The notes under the pieces are model-generated. The model saw nothing but the letters and a program-made list of their open reading frames with translations, did not search any database and had not been told where the DNA came from. Positions 17,698 through 27,587 of a DNA stretch of 64,000 bases are shown in pieces. Position numbers and translations under genes: made by a program. The stretch covers positions 1-64,000 of the forward strand of contig NZ_JAAZQX010000004.1 of assembly GCF_012371325.1 (NCBI RefSeq), given 5' to 3'. Source of the stretch: Acinetobacter sp. A2 (GTDB lineage Bacteria > Pseudomonadota > Gammaproteobacteria > Pseudomonadales > Moraxellaceae). Position 1 is the first letter of the stretch. Each line of letters opens with the position of its first letter.

Positions 17698-18474
17698 ATG
17701 AAAAAATTAGCAATCGCATCAGCCCTACTTTCAGCTTTGGCTATCACTGGTACTGCGAACGCATACCAAGCTGAAATTGGTGCATCAGCAGGACTGATTG
17801 ATCCAGACAATGGCAGCTCAAGTGGTTCATTTGGTGTAGATGGTACATATTACTTTAACCCTGTACAAACTCGTAATGCACCATTGGCAGAAGCAGCGTT
17901 CCTTGACCGTGCCAGCAATGTAAATGCCAAATATCAATATGACGAAGTGGGTGATTCTGAAGCGCACACTTATGGCGTAGGTGCTGAATACTTTGTACCG
18001 AACTCAGACTTTTACCTCAGTGGTAATGTGAGCGGTCACGATCTACAAAACAATGATGACCTAAACAATGACTTGACCACCTATGGTGCAGAAGTAGGTT
18101 ATTTACCAGCACCAGGCTTGTTGATTGCAGCAGGTGTGAAAGGTTGGGATACTGATGAAGATGATGGTGTAGACCCAACTTTACGTGCCAAATATGTAAC
18201 TACGTTGTCTAATGGTAAAGACATCAATTTAGAAGCAGGCGCTGCATTTGGTGATCTAGATGAATACAATCTGGCTGCAGACTACTTCATTGATAAAACC
18301 CTAAGCGTAGGTGTTGATTACTACAGCAACGACATCAATGATCGTGATGAGTTTGGTGTGAGTGCACGTAAATTCTTTACTCCACAAGTGAGCTTAGAAG
18401 GTCGTGTAGGCTTTGGTGAACAATTCAACAACGACTACAACAGCTTTGGCTTAGCGGCAAAATATCGCTTCTAA
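17698..18474 (+). CDS. Putative outer-membrane porin (Acinetobacter type), copy 1
   Basis: A 258-residue protein with a signal peptide (MKKLAIASALLSALAITGTANA, cleavage near residue 22). Its mature part is rich in alternating beta strands, Asn, Asp and Gly, and ends in an aromatic residue (LAAKYRF), as outer-membrane barrels do. The block YYFNPVQTRNAPLAEAAFLDRASNV is shared with the next gene and is typical of a porin family abundant in Acinetobacter. AGAGGGG lies before the ATG. It is followed by its own terminator. Substrate unknown. Confidence 0.85.
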   Translation: MKKLAIASALLSALAITGTANAYQAEIGASAGLIDPDNGSSSGSFGVDGTYYFNPVQTRNAPLAEAAFLDRASNVNAKYQYDEVGDSEAHTYGVGAEYFVPNSDFYLSGNVSGHDLQNNDDLNNDLTTYGAEVGYLPAPGLLIAAGVKGWDTDEDDGVDPTLRAKYVTTLSNGKDINLEAGAAFGDLDEYNLAADYFIDKTLSVGVDYYSNDINDRDEFGVSARKFFTPQVSLEGRVGFGEQFNNDYNSFGLAAKYRF

Positions 18475-18498
18475 GTTTAGCCTAATTAGATATTCAAA

Positions 18499-18528
18499 CA
18501 GCACTCTTCTTCGGAAGGGTGCTTTTTT
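18499..18528 (+). terminator. Terminator of the first porin
   Basis: Stem AGCACTCTTC / GAAGGGTGCT with a TTCG loop and a T run, 25 bp after the stop codon. Confidence 0.88.
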
Positions 18529-18565
18529 ATGCCCTAAAATAAAGCAGTTAGGTAGAAATAGTGCA

Positions 18566-18593
18566 TTGACGTACTGTTTATTTTCCGTACAAT
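18566..18593 (+). promoter_or_regulatory. Sigma-70 promoter of the second porin
   Basis: TTGACG and TACAAT separated by 16 bp, about 53 bases before the ATG. Each hexamer is five of six to consensus, so this should be a strong promoter. Confidence 0.7.
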
Positions 18594-18646
18594 CAGCACA
18601 ACTGTAACAAAACAGTCATATTTCTATAACAGAGGGAATCTCAATA

Positions 18647-19525
18647 ATGTTTAAAAAACTTGCACTTGCAACTGCTCTTCTTGCTGGTTTAACTTCTACT
18701 CATGCGTATCAATTTGAAATCAATGGGGGTTATGAAAATACTGATTTTGATGGGGAAGCTGACGTAGATACATTATTCATTAATGGCAAATATTATTTAA
18801 ATGGTGTTCAAGTCAAAAATGCACCTTTAGCTGAAGCTGCTTTTTTAGCTAAAGCAAGCAATATTGGTCTAGGTTATGCCCATGCGAGCATAGATGATCT
18901 AGAGTTTGATCTTGGTTCCTTCGTAGGTACAAATACTTTTATTGTTAATGCGGATCTTGATATTGATAATGTTGGAATAAGCGGTGAATTCTATATTCCG
19001 AATAGCCAATTCTATATTTCTGGTAACTTAAACCATACCGAAATAACAGCAAAAGTTCTAGGAGCGGAAGAGTCGACCGATAATACTGGCTATGCTCTTG
19101 AAGTGGGTTACTTACCTACTAATGGCTTATTATTGGCTGTTGGTGCTACCAATGAAAACATTGATCCAATTCAAGTTGCAAATTATGGCTTCACTACAAA
19201 TTTTTTAAACGCAGCTACTTTACAAGATGATACAGTAGTATCTCTACGTGCTAAATATGTCACACAAATTGGCAACCATTTTACCAACTTTGAAGGCTTA
19301 ACTTATTTTGGTGATGAAACAACTTATCGCTTAGGCGCTGATCTTTATATCGACCCAACTTTAAGTGTAGGTGTTTCTATTGCAGACTCAACTGCTGATG
19401 ATTCTGATACTATTTTTGGCGTTCGTGCACAAAAATTCTTTACCCCAACAATTGCAGTTGGCGTAAATTACACAACAGTTGATGAAGTCGATTCATTCGG
19501 CATCAACGGTACATTCCGCTTCTAA
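18647..19525 (+). CDS. Putative outer-membrane porin, copy 2
   Basis: A 292-residue paralogue of the preceding porin. It has a signal peptide (MFKKLALATALLAGLTSTHA) and the shared block YYLNGVQVKNAPLAEAAFLAKASNIGL. RAKYVTQIGN and RAQKFFTPTIAVGV mirror RAKYVTTLSN and SARKFFTPQVSLEG of copy 1, and it ends in the terminal aromatic FRF. It has an extra segment of about 30 residues. Its codon use is more AT-rich than copy 1, hinting at different ages or origins. Its own promoter and terminator make it independently transcribed. Confidence 0.84.
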   Translation: MFKKLALATALLAGLTSTHAYQFEINGGYENTDFDGEADVDTLFINGKYYLNGVQVKNAPLAEAAFLAKASNIGLGYAHASIDDLEFDLGSFVGTNTFIVNADLDIDNVGISGEFYIPNSQFYISGNLNHTEITAKVLGAEESTDNTGYALEVGYLPTNGLLLAVGATNENIDPIQVANYGFTTNFLNAATLQDDTVVSLRAKYVTQIGNHFTNFEGLTYFGDETTYRLGADLYIDPTLSVGVSIADSTADDSDTIFGVRAQKFFTPTIAVGVNYTTVDEVDSFGINGTFRF

Positions 19526-19544
19526 TTCCATAAATTAAAAGCAA

Positions 19545-19574
19545 AAAATCCGCTCAAATGTGAGCGGATTTTTA
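19545..19574. terminator. Bidirectional terminator, porin 2 / recJ
   Basis: Stem AAATCCGCTCA / TGAGCGGATTT with A and T runs on both sides, between convergent genes. Confidence 0.88.
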
Positions 19575-19580
19575 TTTGGG

Positions 19581-21284
19581 CTACTGCTCCAAATGCACAA
19601 TCTGCAGTTGTAAACTGACATTGCTATTAAACACATTGCGTTCTAATTCATAAACCAAACGCACATGATCCAGCATTGGGTTAAAGTCAAATTTATCTTT
19701 GGCACCAAAGGCAATCGCATCCAGCACTTGGCCATTCTGCAACACCAGACGCAGTTTTAAATGCGTCTCTTTAAGCCATCTAAAATCGACCACTTTAAAA
19801 CGCCCTTCAAATACAGGTTGCGGAAATTTATGTCCCCACGGTGCCAAATGCTGCAGCATCTCTACCGTGTGCAAATGAAAAGCCTCTGGCGGCAATTCAC
19901 CATCTGTCCACAGCACGGCATGAAACAGCTCTGCATCCATCTGCGCAATTAGCTGTTCAAACACCTGTTTAAATTCTGCAAAATGAGCCTTTTTAATGGT
20001 CAAGCCTGCGGCTGCAGCATGCCCACCAAAATGACTAACCAAGTGTGGATATTGCTCTGCCACTAATTCAATGCTGTCACGAATATGAATACCTTCTATG
20101 GAACGGGCCGAGCCTTTAATATGTTCACCATCTTCATCGGCAGCAAACACAATTGCAGGCCTGTGAAACTGTTCTTTTAAGCGACCCGCAACAATACCTA
20201 TCACACCTTGATGCCAATGTTCTTCAAACAAGACCAAAGCATGCGGCAAATCAGTTGTATGCAATTGCAGCTTTTCCAGTTCAGCCAGCGCATCCTGTTT
20301 AATTTGACCTTCGACCTGACGACGTTCCTGATTCAGACTATTTAACTGACGTGCCAAGGCATAAGCAATTTGCATATCTGTTGCCAGTAAACATTCAATC
20401 CCAATATCCATGGTTTCCATGCGCCCAGCAGCATTAATACGTGGCCCCAAGACAAACCCTAAATCCTGAGCTTTAAGCTGTGCGGGTTCACGCCCTGCCA
20501 AATCCAACAATGCGCTAATTCCAGGACGACACAAGTTCTGCTGTATTCGTTTTAAGCCAGCATCCACCAAGATACGGTTGTTATAGTCTAAACTTGCAAC
20601 ATCGGCATAAGTTCCCAAAGCCACCAAATCTAAATATTGGGTCAAATTTGTAGCAGATTTTCCCTGTTTTTTACGCTGACTAGAGAGATTGGCCAGTACA
20701 TAAAACGCTACGCCCACCCCTGCCAAAGCTTTACTTGGAAAATCACAGCCCAGTTGATTTGGATTGACCACCGCTTCTGCATCTGGCGTGGCTTTCGTGG
20801 TGAGGTGATGATCGGTGATGATGACCTGCATACCCAAAGCTTGAGCACGCTCAACTCCCGTGTGACTGGAAATGCCATTATCTACAGTAATTAATGAATC
20901 AGGGGCATAACGCTCAAAAGCCAAATCGGCAATGGCGGGAGTTAAGCCATAACCATATTTAAAGCGGTCAGGCACCAAATACTGTACCTGCGCACCCATG
21001 TCGCGTAAGGCCAACATCATCAATGCGGTACTGGTTGCACCATCGGCATCGTAATCGCCCACAATCACTATTTTTTTCTGCTGATCAATCGCCTGATCCA
21101 TCAACTGAATTGCCTCAGGCAAACCTTTCATACTTGGGGCAAGCAGATGTTTGAGCTTGAGCTCAAGTTCCTGTTCAGACGTCACCCCACGGCGCGCTAA
21201 AATCTGGGCAACAAATGTGGACACGCCCTGAAAGTTTTCAGGGCGTGTCAGTAAAGGTCTTTGTTTTATTTGTATTTTTGACAT
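19581..21284 (-). CDS. recJ: Single-stranded-DNA 5'-3' exonuclease RecJ
   Basis: A 567-residue DHH-superfamily nuclease used in RecF-pathway recombination and mismatch repair. Metal-binding motifs appear in order: VIVGDYDADGATSTALMM (motif I), SLITVDNGISSH, and the DHH signature IITDHHLTT. The DHHA1-type motif SHFGGHAAAAGLTI lies in the second half. Length matches the family. It heads toward a shared terminator with the porin. pdxH lies 13 bases upstream on the same strand, suggesting a glmM-pdxH-recJ transcription unit. Confidence 0.95.
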   Translation of the reverse strand: MSKIQIKQRPLLTRPENFQGVSTFVAQILARRGVTSEQELELKLKHLLAPSMKGLPEAIQLMDQAIDQQKKIVIVGDYDADGATSTALMMLALRDMGAQVQYLVPDRFKYGYGLTPAIADLAFERYAPDSLITVDNGISSHTGVERAQALGMQVIITDHHLTTKATPDAEAVVNPNQLGCDFPSKALAGVGVAFYVLANLSSQRKKQGKSATNLTQYLDLVALGTYADVASLDYNNRILVDAGLKRIQQNLCRPGISALLDLAGREPAQLKAQDLGFVLGPRINAAGRMETMDIGIECLLATDMQIAYALARQLNSLNQERRQVEGQIKQDALAELEKLQLHTTDLPHALVLFEEHWHQGVIGIVAGRLKEQFHRPAIVFAADEDGEHIKGSARSIEGIHIRDSIELVAEQYPHLVSHFGGHAAAAGLTIKKAHFAEFKQVFEQLIAQMDAELFHAVLWTDGELPPEAFHLHTVEMLQHLAPWGHKFPQPVFEGRFKVVDFRWLKETHLKLRLVLQNGQVLDAIAFGAKDKFDFNPMLDHVRLVYELERNVFNSNVSLQLQIVHLEQ

Positions 21285-21297
21285 AGTTTCCAGTAAT

Positions 21298-21954
21298 TTA
21301 AGGCATCAAGCGTTGTAACGACCATTCGCCCTCAATTTTTTCATAACGTAAACGGTCATGCAAACGGTTCGGACGCCCTTGCCAAAACTCGTAATAATCT
21401 GGCTGTAAGCGGTAACCGCCCCAGAATACAGGTTTTTGTAATTCTGACTGATCCCCCACTTGGGCATGCAAGTCCTGAAAACGTGCCTGTAATTCTTCAC
21501 GGCTGGCAATCACACCACTTTGAGGTGTACTAATGTGCGCAGCAATCTGATTGTCACGCGGGCGTTTGTGATAGTACGCGGTCGACTCTTGCTCATCAAT
21601 TTTTTCGACATAGCCACTCACCCGAATTTGACGTTCTAGCTCAGGCCAGTAAAACAATAATTCCGCATAAGGATTCGCTGCTAAATCTAGCCCTTTTTGA
21701 CTGTCATAATTGGTATAAAAGTCATAGCCTGCCTCGGTTGCTCCGCGCAGTAATACCGTACGCACATGCGGGCGACCTTGGGCATTGGCAGTGGCCAATG
21801 ACATGGCATAGGGTTCATGTAATTTAGCGTCTAAAGCATGGTTAAACCAATTCAAAAACTGAATATGCGGATTGGCACTCACCTGCGCTTCCAACAATTC
21901 ACCTTTTTGGTAACTTAAACGCAATTCACTTAAATCTTTGATTAAATCACTCAC
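21298..21954 (-). CDS. pdxH: Pyridoxine/pyridoxamine 5'-phosphate oxidase
   Basis: A 218-residue FMN enzyme that oxidises PNP or PMP to pyridoxal 5'-phosphate, the last step of vitamin B6 synthesis and salvage. Recognised from LRLSYQKGELLE, the FMN-binding RTVLLRGATEAGYDFYTNYDSQKG, and the C-terminal signature FWQGRPNRLHDRLRYE with the substrate-binding Arg and His. It lies 13 bases after glmM and 13 before recJ on the same strand. Confidence 0.96.
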   Translation of the reverse strand: MSDLIKDLSELRLSYQKGELLEAQVSANPHIQFLNWFNHALDAKLHEPYAMSLATANAQGRPHVRTVLLRGATEAGYDFYTNYDSQKGLDLAANPYAELLFYWPELERQIRVSGYVEKIDEQESTAYYHKRPRDNQIAAHISTPQSGVIASREELQARFQDLHAQVGDQSELQKPVFWGGYRLQPDYYEFWQGRPNRLHDRLRYEKIEGEWSLQRLMP

Positions 21955-21967
21955 GATTTACACCCCT

Positions 21968-23299
21968 TTAGATTGCATGACGACGCACAGCATCTGCCAA
22001 ATGTTTTGCCAATGCGCTTACTTCTGCCAAATCATCGCCTTCCACCATCACGCGAATCACAGGTTCAGTACCCGATTTGCGAATCAATAAACGGCCACGA
22101 CCTTTGAGCTGCTCAGTTGCACGATCAAATTCTGCAACCAATGCTGGCACCGCATACGGGTCAAACATATTCTCTAAACGTACATTTTCTAGCACATTTG
22201 GCAACAGTTTAAAGTCTGCAACCAATTCATCTAGGGCTTTGTTTTGTTCTACCATCACCGTTAACACTTGCAGTGCCGCAATAATGGCATCACCTGTGGT
22301 GCTCTTGTCCAAGGTTAGAATGTGACCCGATGGCTCGCCACCAATGACCCAACCATTTTCTTCCAAACCTTGCAGCACATAACGATCGCCTACTTTGGCA
22401 CGCAACAACGGCACTTGGGCTTTTTCTAAAGCCAATTCCAAGGCCATATTGCTCATCAATGTACCCACAATTCCTGCAGGTTTTTTCGAGCCTTGCGTGG
22501 CAAGAATATATAAAATATGGTCACCATCAATTAGCTTGCCATGACGGTCTACCAAAATTACACGGTCGGCATCGCCATCAAAAGCGATACCGACATCGGC
22601 TTGATGATCCAACACTGCTTTTTGTAAATGCTCAGGATGGGTCGAACCACAATGTTCATTAATATTTAAACCATTCGGTTCATTGTGAATAGCAAAGACT
22701 TTGGCACCCAGTTCACGGAATACCGCAGGACCGACGTTATAGGCTGCACCGTTGGCACAATCGACCACAATGGTCAGGTCATTTAAATCTAAATGATACG
22801 GGAAAGTTGATTTACAGAACTCGATATAACGCCCATTGGCATCTTTTACACGAACACTTTTACCCAAGTTGGCTGTGTCTTCAATTTTTAACTCTTGCTG
22901 TAATTCTTGGTTAATTTCTTCTTGTATCGTATCTGGAAGTTTTTTCCCTTCACCTGAGAAAAATTTAATTCCGTTATCAAAGTACGGGTTATGTGATGCT
23001 GAAATCACGATGCCTAAACTGGCATGCAAGGCACGGGTCAAGTGTGCAATGGCTGGGGTGGGTAATGGGCCCAACAAGTGCACATATACACCTGCGGCGT
23101 TCAAACCCGCCTGTAACGCTGCTTCTAAAATATAGCCTGAAAGACGTGTATCTTTACCCAATACCACAATTGGTTTATTTTTTTTGGTGTGCTTTTTTAA
23201 AACTTTACCTGCTGCAAAACCCAGTTTTAATGCAAATTCAGGTGTAATAGGTAACTCTCCGAACTTCCCTCGAATGCCGTCTGTACCAAAATAACTCAT
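21968..23299 (-). CDS. glmM: Phosphoglucosamine mutase
   Basis: A 443-residue alpha-D-phosphohexomutase converting glucosamine-6-phosphate to glucosamine-1-phosphate for UDP-GlcNAc, the precursor of peptidoglycan and lipid A. The catalytic phosphoserine is Ser102 in [18 protein letters not shown]. The Mg site AFDGDADRV, the sugar loop GGEPSGH and the phosphate-binding [14 protein letters not shown] are all present. It lies downstream of guaB but is separated from it by a strong terminator. Confidence 0.97.
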   Translation of the reverse strand: MSYFGTDGIRGKFGELPITPEFALKLGFAAGKVLKKHTKKNKPIVVLGKDTRLSGYILEAALQAGLNAAGVYVHLLGPLPTPAIAHLTRALHASLGIVISASHNPYFDNGIKFFSGEGKKLPDTIQEEINQELQQELKIEDTANLGKSVRVKDANGRYIEFCKSTFPYHLDLNDLTIVVDCANGAAYNVGPAVFRELGAKVFAIHNEPNGLNINEHCGSTHPEHLQKAVLDHQADVGIAFDGDADRVILVDRHGKLIDGDHILYILATQGSKKPAGIVGTLMSNMALELALEKAQVPLLRAKVGDRYVLQGLEENGWVIGGEPSGHILTLDKSTTGDAIIAALQVLTVMVEQNKALDELVADFKLLPNVLENVRLENMFDPYAVPALVAEFDRATEQLKGRGRLLIRKSGTEPVIRVMVEGDDLAEVSALAKHLADAVRRHAI

Positions 23300-23369
23300 A
23301 TTGTTCTCACTTCTTAGAGGTGATCTTTATCATCACTTTTTTACTGCAAGTTACTTTACACCAAAAATG

Positions 23370-23399
23370 AAAAAGCCGTCATATAGATGACGGCTTTTA
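23370..23399 (-). terminator. Terminator of guaB
   Basis: Stem AAAAGCCGTCAT / ATGACGGCTTTT with a short loop, 20 bp beyond the guaB stop on the minus strand. Confidence 0.88.
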
Positions 23400-23419
23400 T
23401 TTGAAAACGATACTAAAAA

Positions 23420-24916
<1,497 letters not shown>

Positions 24917-24921
24917 TTATA

Positions 24922-25160
24922 AACAAATCTGGGCACAAATTTCATTTGTTCTCTAAGAAATATTTTTTATTCTGCCTAACTGGGGTTGTCTGACTGAAAA
25001 AAACAGTATTTTTCATCTAAAAATCAGCTCCCCCACGCTCAAGCCTTTATTTTTCTAGCCGCAGTCTGTGTCAATGGAATAGCTTTGATGTTTCATGTAC
25101 CTCATCATTAAAGCCTCAATAAAAAATGATTAAACGATCCCAACAAAATTTAGTCATTAA
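24922..25160. other. Intergenic region upstream of guaB
   Basis: About 240 bases beyond the guaB -10 element, up to the terminator of the next minus-strand gene. No gene or RNA signature was seen. Confidence 0.45.
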
Positions 25161-25186
25161 AAAAGCAAAGCCGTAGCTTTGCTTAT
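25161..25186 (-). terminator. Terminator of the cysteine-cluster gene
   Basis: On the minus strand the stem AAGCAAAGC / GCTTTGCTT is followed by a run of T, 22 bp after the stop codon. Confidence 0.8.
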
Positions 25187-25207
25187 TCAATCTGACTACT
25201 TTAGGCC

Positions 25208-25573
25208 TTAAACCACTTGATCAAAGTCATCATCATTGACTGGAATCGCAGGTTCAATTTGCACAAATGGAATCATATTATGTGCAAGGCGGGCTTTGTT
25301 GCATTGGTCATCGGCAATTTGTACTTCTTTGCAAGAGCTGCTGCGCAATTCATAAATCCCGCAACTGACCTGCTGTCCAACCTCACCTTGTAAAGCAATA
25401 CAACGTGGCTGACTCTGATTGGTTCCGCACATACATGAATACACTGCTGTCACTGGTTCCGTGTAGTGCTCAGGCATATTCATGCCTTCTGCCCAATAAA
25501 ATGAAACACGGAAATAAGCGCAACATGCGCCACAGCTTAAGCAGGCATCCTGTGTAGGTACTTGAGACAACAT
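25208..25573 (-). CDS. YkgJ-family cysteine cluster protein
   Basis: A 121-residue protein with many cysteines: CLSCGACC near the N-terminus, then SCMCG, RCIAL, SCGIYE and SSCKEV. This spacing is typical of the YkgJ/CxxCxxCC (UPF0153) family, thought to bind zinc or an Fe-S cluster; the biochemical role is unknown. It is monocistronic with its own terminator, and is separated by about 100 bp from the minus-strand metallo-hydrolase gene on its left-to-right neighbour side. Confidence 0.9.
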   Translation of the reverse strand: MLSQVPTQDACLSCGACCAYFRVSFYWAEGMNMPEHYTEPVTAVYSCMCGTNQSQPRCIALQGEVGQQVSCGIYELRSSSCKEVQIADDQCNKARLAHNMIPFVQIEPAIPVNDDDFDQVV

Positions 25574-25679
25574 TCGTTAAGTTCTCGCCATCAAAAAAAT
25601 CGTTTTTGGGCGAAAATCTTAAAAAAAGTTGTTTTTGCACTCAAGTTTTTTTTACGGTTTTTTAGCTTTTTTTTGTCAC

Positions 25680-26477
25680 TTATTCAGGATAGCTAAATAC
25701 GTGCTCATCCATCAAATCGACACCACATTCCAGTGTTTCAATCCAATCAAGGAATTGATTCACCTGTTCTTTGCCGACAAAAGGCGTACCGTGTTGCGGC
25801 ACAATCATTTCTACATCCATAGTGCGCACCATGCTCACCCACAGGCGAATAACTTTGTTCGAGCACATATAACGCTGATGGAAGCCTTTCATGGCAGGAA
25901 TATGCGCAGCAAAATCGGTCAATGGAATCGAAGCATCTTCCACCATGGATGCGCCCATATCGCCCGAGAATAAAATTTTGGCAACAGGGTCATAAAACTG
26001 GAAGTTGCCGACCGAGTGCAAAAAGTGCGCAGGCACCGCAATAATTTTCGACTCGCCCAAAGGGATGGATTGACCTTCATCTGGCAGTTCAATTAAACGG
26101 TCTAGCCAGTTGCCTTTCATGCGGTCGCTCATAAAAGATGAGCTCAAATGCGGCAAGAAACGCGCCCATAATTTTGACGCTACAATTTTTGCTTCGGTAT
26201 ATACCAACCAACGCGGCATTGAGGTGATGATGTCTGGGTCTTGGTGAGATGCCATTACATAATCAAGATTGGTCAGGCGGGTATATTTATTTAATTCCAT
26301 GGTCAGTGGTACATAGGTCAGGTCACCACCTGGGTCTAGCACTGCAGCACGGTTATTATCAAGGATCAGAAATTGGTTAGCCTGAACACCTTCACCTTTG
26401 ACCAAACTGGTAAAACTAATACATTTGTGTGTCCCATTGTCAAACAAGACCTGCGATGTTGTACGGTCAAATGCCAT
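25680..26477 (-). CDS. Beta-lactamase-fold di-iron (ODP-type) protein
   Basis: A protein of about 265 residues resembling the oxygen-binding di-iron domain of flavodiiron proteins, without a flavodoxin part. Metal ligands can be read as His-Gln-Asp-Pro-Asp in ASHQDPDI, His in PAHFLHSVGNF, Asp in LFSGDMGAS and His in IVPQHGTPF. True flavodiiron proteins have HxExD; here the acid in the middle is Asp. ATG 26477 is preferred over a TTG two codons earlier. It could reduce O2 or NO, or act as a redox sensor; the partner is unknown. Confidence 0.8.
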   Translation of the reverse strand: MAFDRTTSQVLFDNGTHKCISFTSLVKGEGVQANQFLILDNNRAAVLDPGGDLTYVPLTMELNKYTRLTNLDYVMASHQDPDIITSMPRWLVYTEAKIVASKLWARFLPHLSSSFMSDRMKGNWLDRLIELPDEGQSIPLGESKIIAVPAHFLHSVGNFQFYDPVAKILFSGDMGASMVEDASIPLTDFAAHIPAMKGFHQRYMCSNKVIRLWVSMVRTMDVEMIVPQHGTPFVGKEQVNQFLDWIETLECGVDLMDEHVFSYPE

Positions 26478-26611
26478 AACCAAACCCCGATTTTTTCATT
26501 TTTAAAAATACGTTTTCTATGACTGAATAACATATAGCTATTTATGGAAAGTTACAATAAATAAAATAGCTTGGATTATCTGAAATATCAGTGAATTGCA
26601 TCACAACTTAC

Positions 26612-26645
26612 AAAAATAAATCCCAAGCATTTTGCTCAGGATTTA
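26612..26645 (-). terminator. Terminator of the manganese exporter gene
   Basis: On the minus strand a 12-bp stem (AAATCCTGAGCA / TGCTTGGGATTT, two G-U pairs) with a tight loop precedes ATTTTTG. It lies about 20 bp after the gene. Confidence 0.75.
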
Positions 26646-26663
26646 TACACATCCACTGATTCT

Positions 26664-27239
26664 CTAGAAGAAATAATGCTGTGCCAAGGTCGATACACCA
26701 ATAATTAAGAAAATCAGTGCGCCAATTTTATGAATTAAAGCAATTGGCAAGCGGGTCGCCAGTTTATTACCAATAAATACCGCAGGCGCATTGGCGAGCA
26801 TCATGCCTAATGTCGTACCCAGCATGACCCAGAAAATGCTGTCATAACGTGCCGCCAAAGCCACCGTGGCAATTTGAGTTTTGTCGCCAATTTCTGCCAA
26901 AAAGAACAGCACAAAGGTTGCACCAAACACACCATATTTTTGCCATTTGTTGATGCTTTCGGTTTCATCATCCAACTGGTCGGGAATCAGCATCCAGATA
27001 GCCATTGCAATAAAGCCTAAAGATAAAATCCACAACAAGACTTCTGGGCTGAGTACGGTGGTAATCCACTGCCCTAACACTGCAGAAAGACCATGGTTAA
27101 TCAGTGTTGCCAATAAAATGGCAACTAAAATAGGGGCAGGTTTACGAAAGCGGGCTGCGAGTAATAACGCCAGTAACTGGGTTTTATCACCCATTTCAGC
27201 TAAAGCGACTATGGCAGTCGAGATGAGGAATTCATACAT
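26664..27239 (-). CDS. mneA: UPF0016/GDT1-family manganese exporter
   Basis: A 191-residue, six-helix inner-membrane protein with two inverted repeats. Each repeat carries the family motif E-x-G-D-K-T: EMGDKTQ at residue 15 and EIGDKTQ at residue 116. MneA of Vibrio cholerae and related proteins export Mn2+, and the yybP-ykoY riboswitch directly upstream supports that role here. The central acidic loop (DQLDDETESINK) separates the halves. The start ATG is 14 bases after a hairpin that can hide a G-rich ribosome binding site. Confidence 0.9.
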   Translation of the reverse strand: MYEFLISTAIVALAEMGDKTQLLALLLAARFRKPAPILVAILLATLINHGLSAVLGQWITTVLSPEVLLWILSLGFIAMAIWMLIPDQLDDETESINKWQKYGVFGATFVLFFLAEIGDKTQIATVALAARYDSIFWVMLGTTLGMMLANAPAVFIGNKLATRLPIALIHKIGALIFLIIGVSTLAQHYFF

Positions 27240-27252
27240 GATGTTTTTCTCT

Positions 27253-27292
27253 GGCTAGCACACATACCAATGACCTATCCCTCCTGCTAGCC
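27253..27292 (-). promoter_or_regulatory. Expression-platform hairpin of the Mn riboswitch
   Basis: Complementary 8-mers GGCTAGCA and TGCTAGCC flank a 24-base loop containing GGAGGGA. The hairpin ends 13 bases before the exporter ATG. It could control access to the ribosome binding site. Confidence 0.55.
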
Positions 27293-27311
27293 AAAATCTG
27301 CAGAGTGATAA

Positions 27312-27463
27312 ATCAAAGGTCTTGCCAACAAAAGAAAGCTTGAAAAAGCAGACTTGGTTCTTTGCTATGATGACCATGTTCTGTGGAACAAATATGTTGA
27401 CCATCACCTTTTTACTTAATGTGGTTTAAACCCCGTAAGTAAAAAGCGGCTACTCCCCAATGA
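27312..27463 (-). ncRNA. yybP-ykoY manganese riboswitch
   Basis: On the minus strand the region opens with TGGGGAGTAGCCGC, contains the conserved GTCAACATA in the middle, and closes with GGCAAGACCTTTG. These are the invariant blocks of the yybP-ykoY Mn2+-sensing aptamer, in correct order and spacing. It lies in the leader of a UPF0016 Mn2+ exporter gene, a known regulon member. Metal binding is expected to raise exporter synthesis. Confidence 0.88.
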
Positions 27464-27538
27464 AGTAAGCCTATTCTAAACGGAATAGTGTGCTTAAGCA
27501 AATGTTGTGCTGACATCAAAGCGAATAAAAATAAGTTG

Positions 27539-27566
27539 CAAAAAACCCTGCCGTAGCAGGGTTTTA
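27539..27566 (-). terminator. Terminator of aceEF
   Basis: Stem AAAACCCTGC / GCAGGGTTTT with a four-base loop, then T run on the minus strand, about 20 bp after aceF. Confidence 0.88.
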
Positions 27567-27587
27567 AGTAAAGTTTTTTGACTTGAA

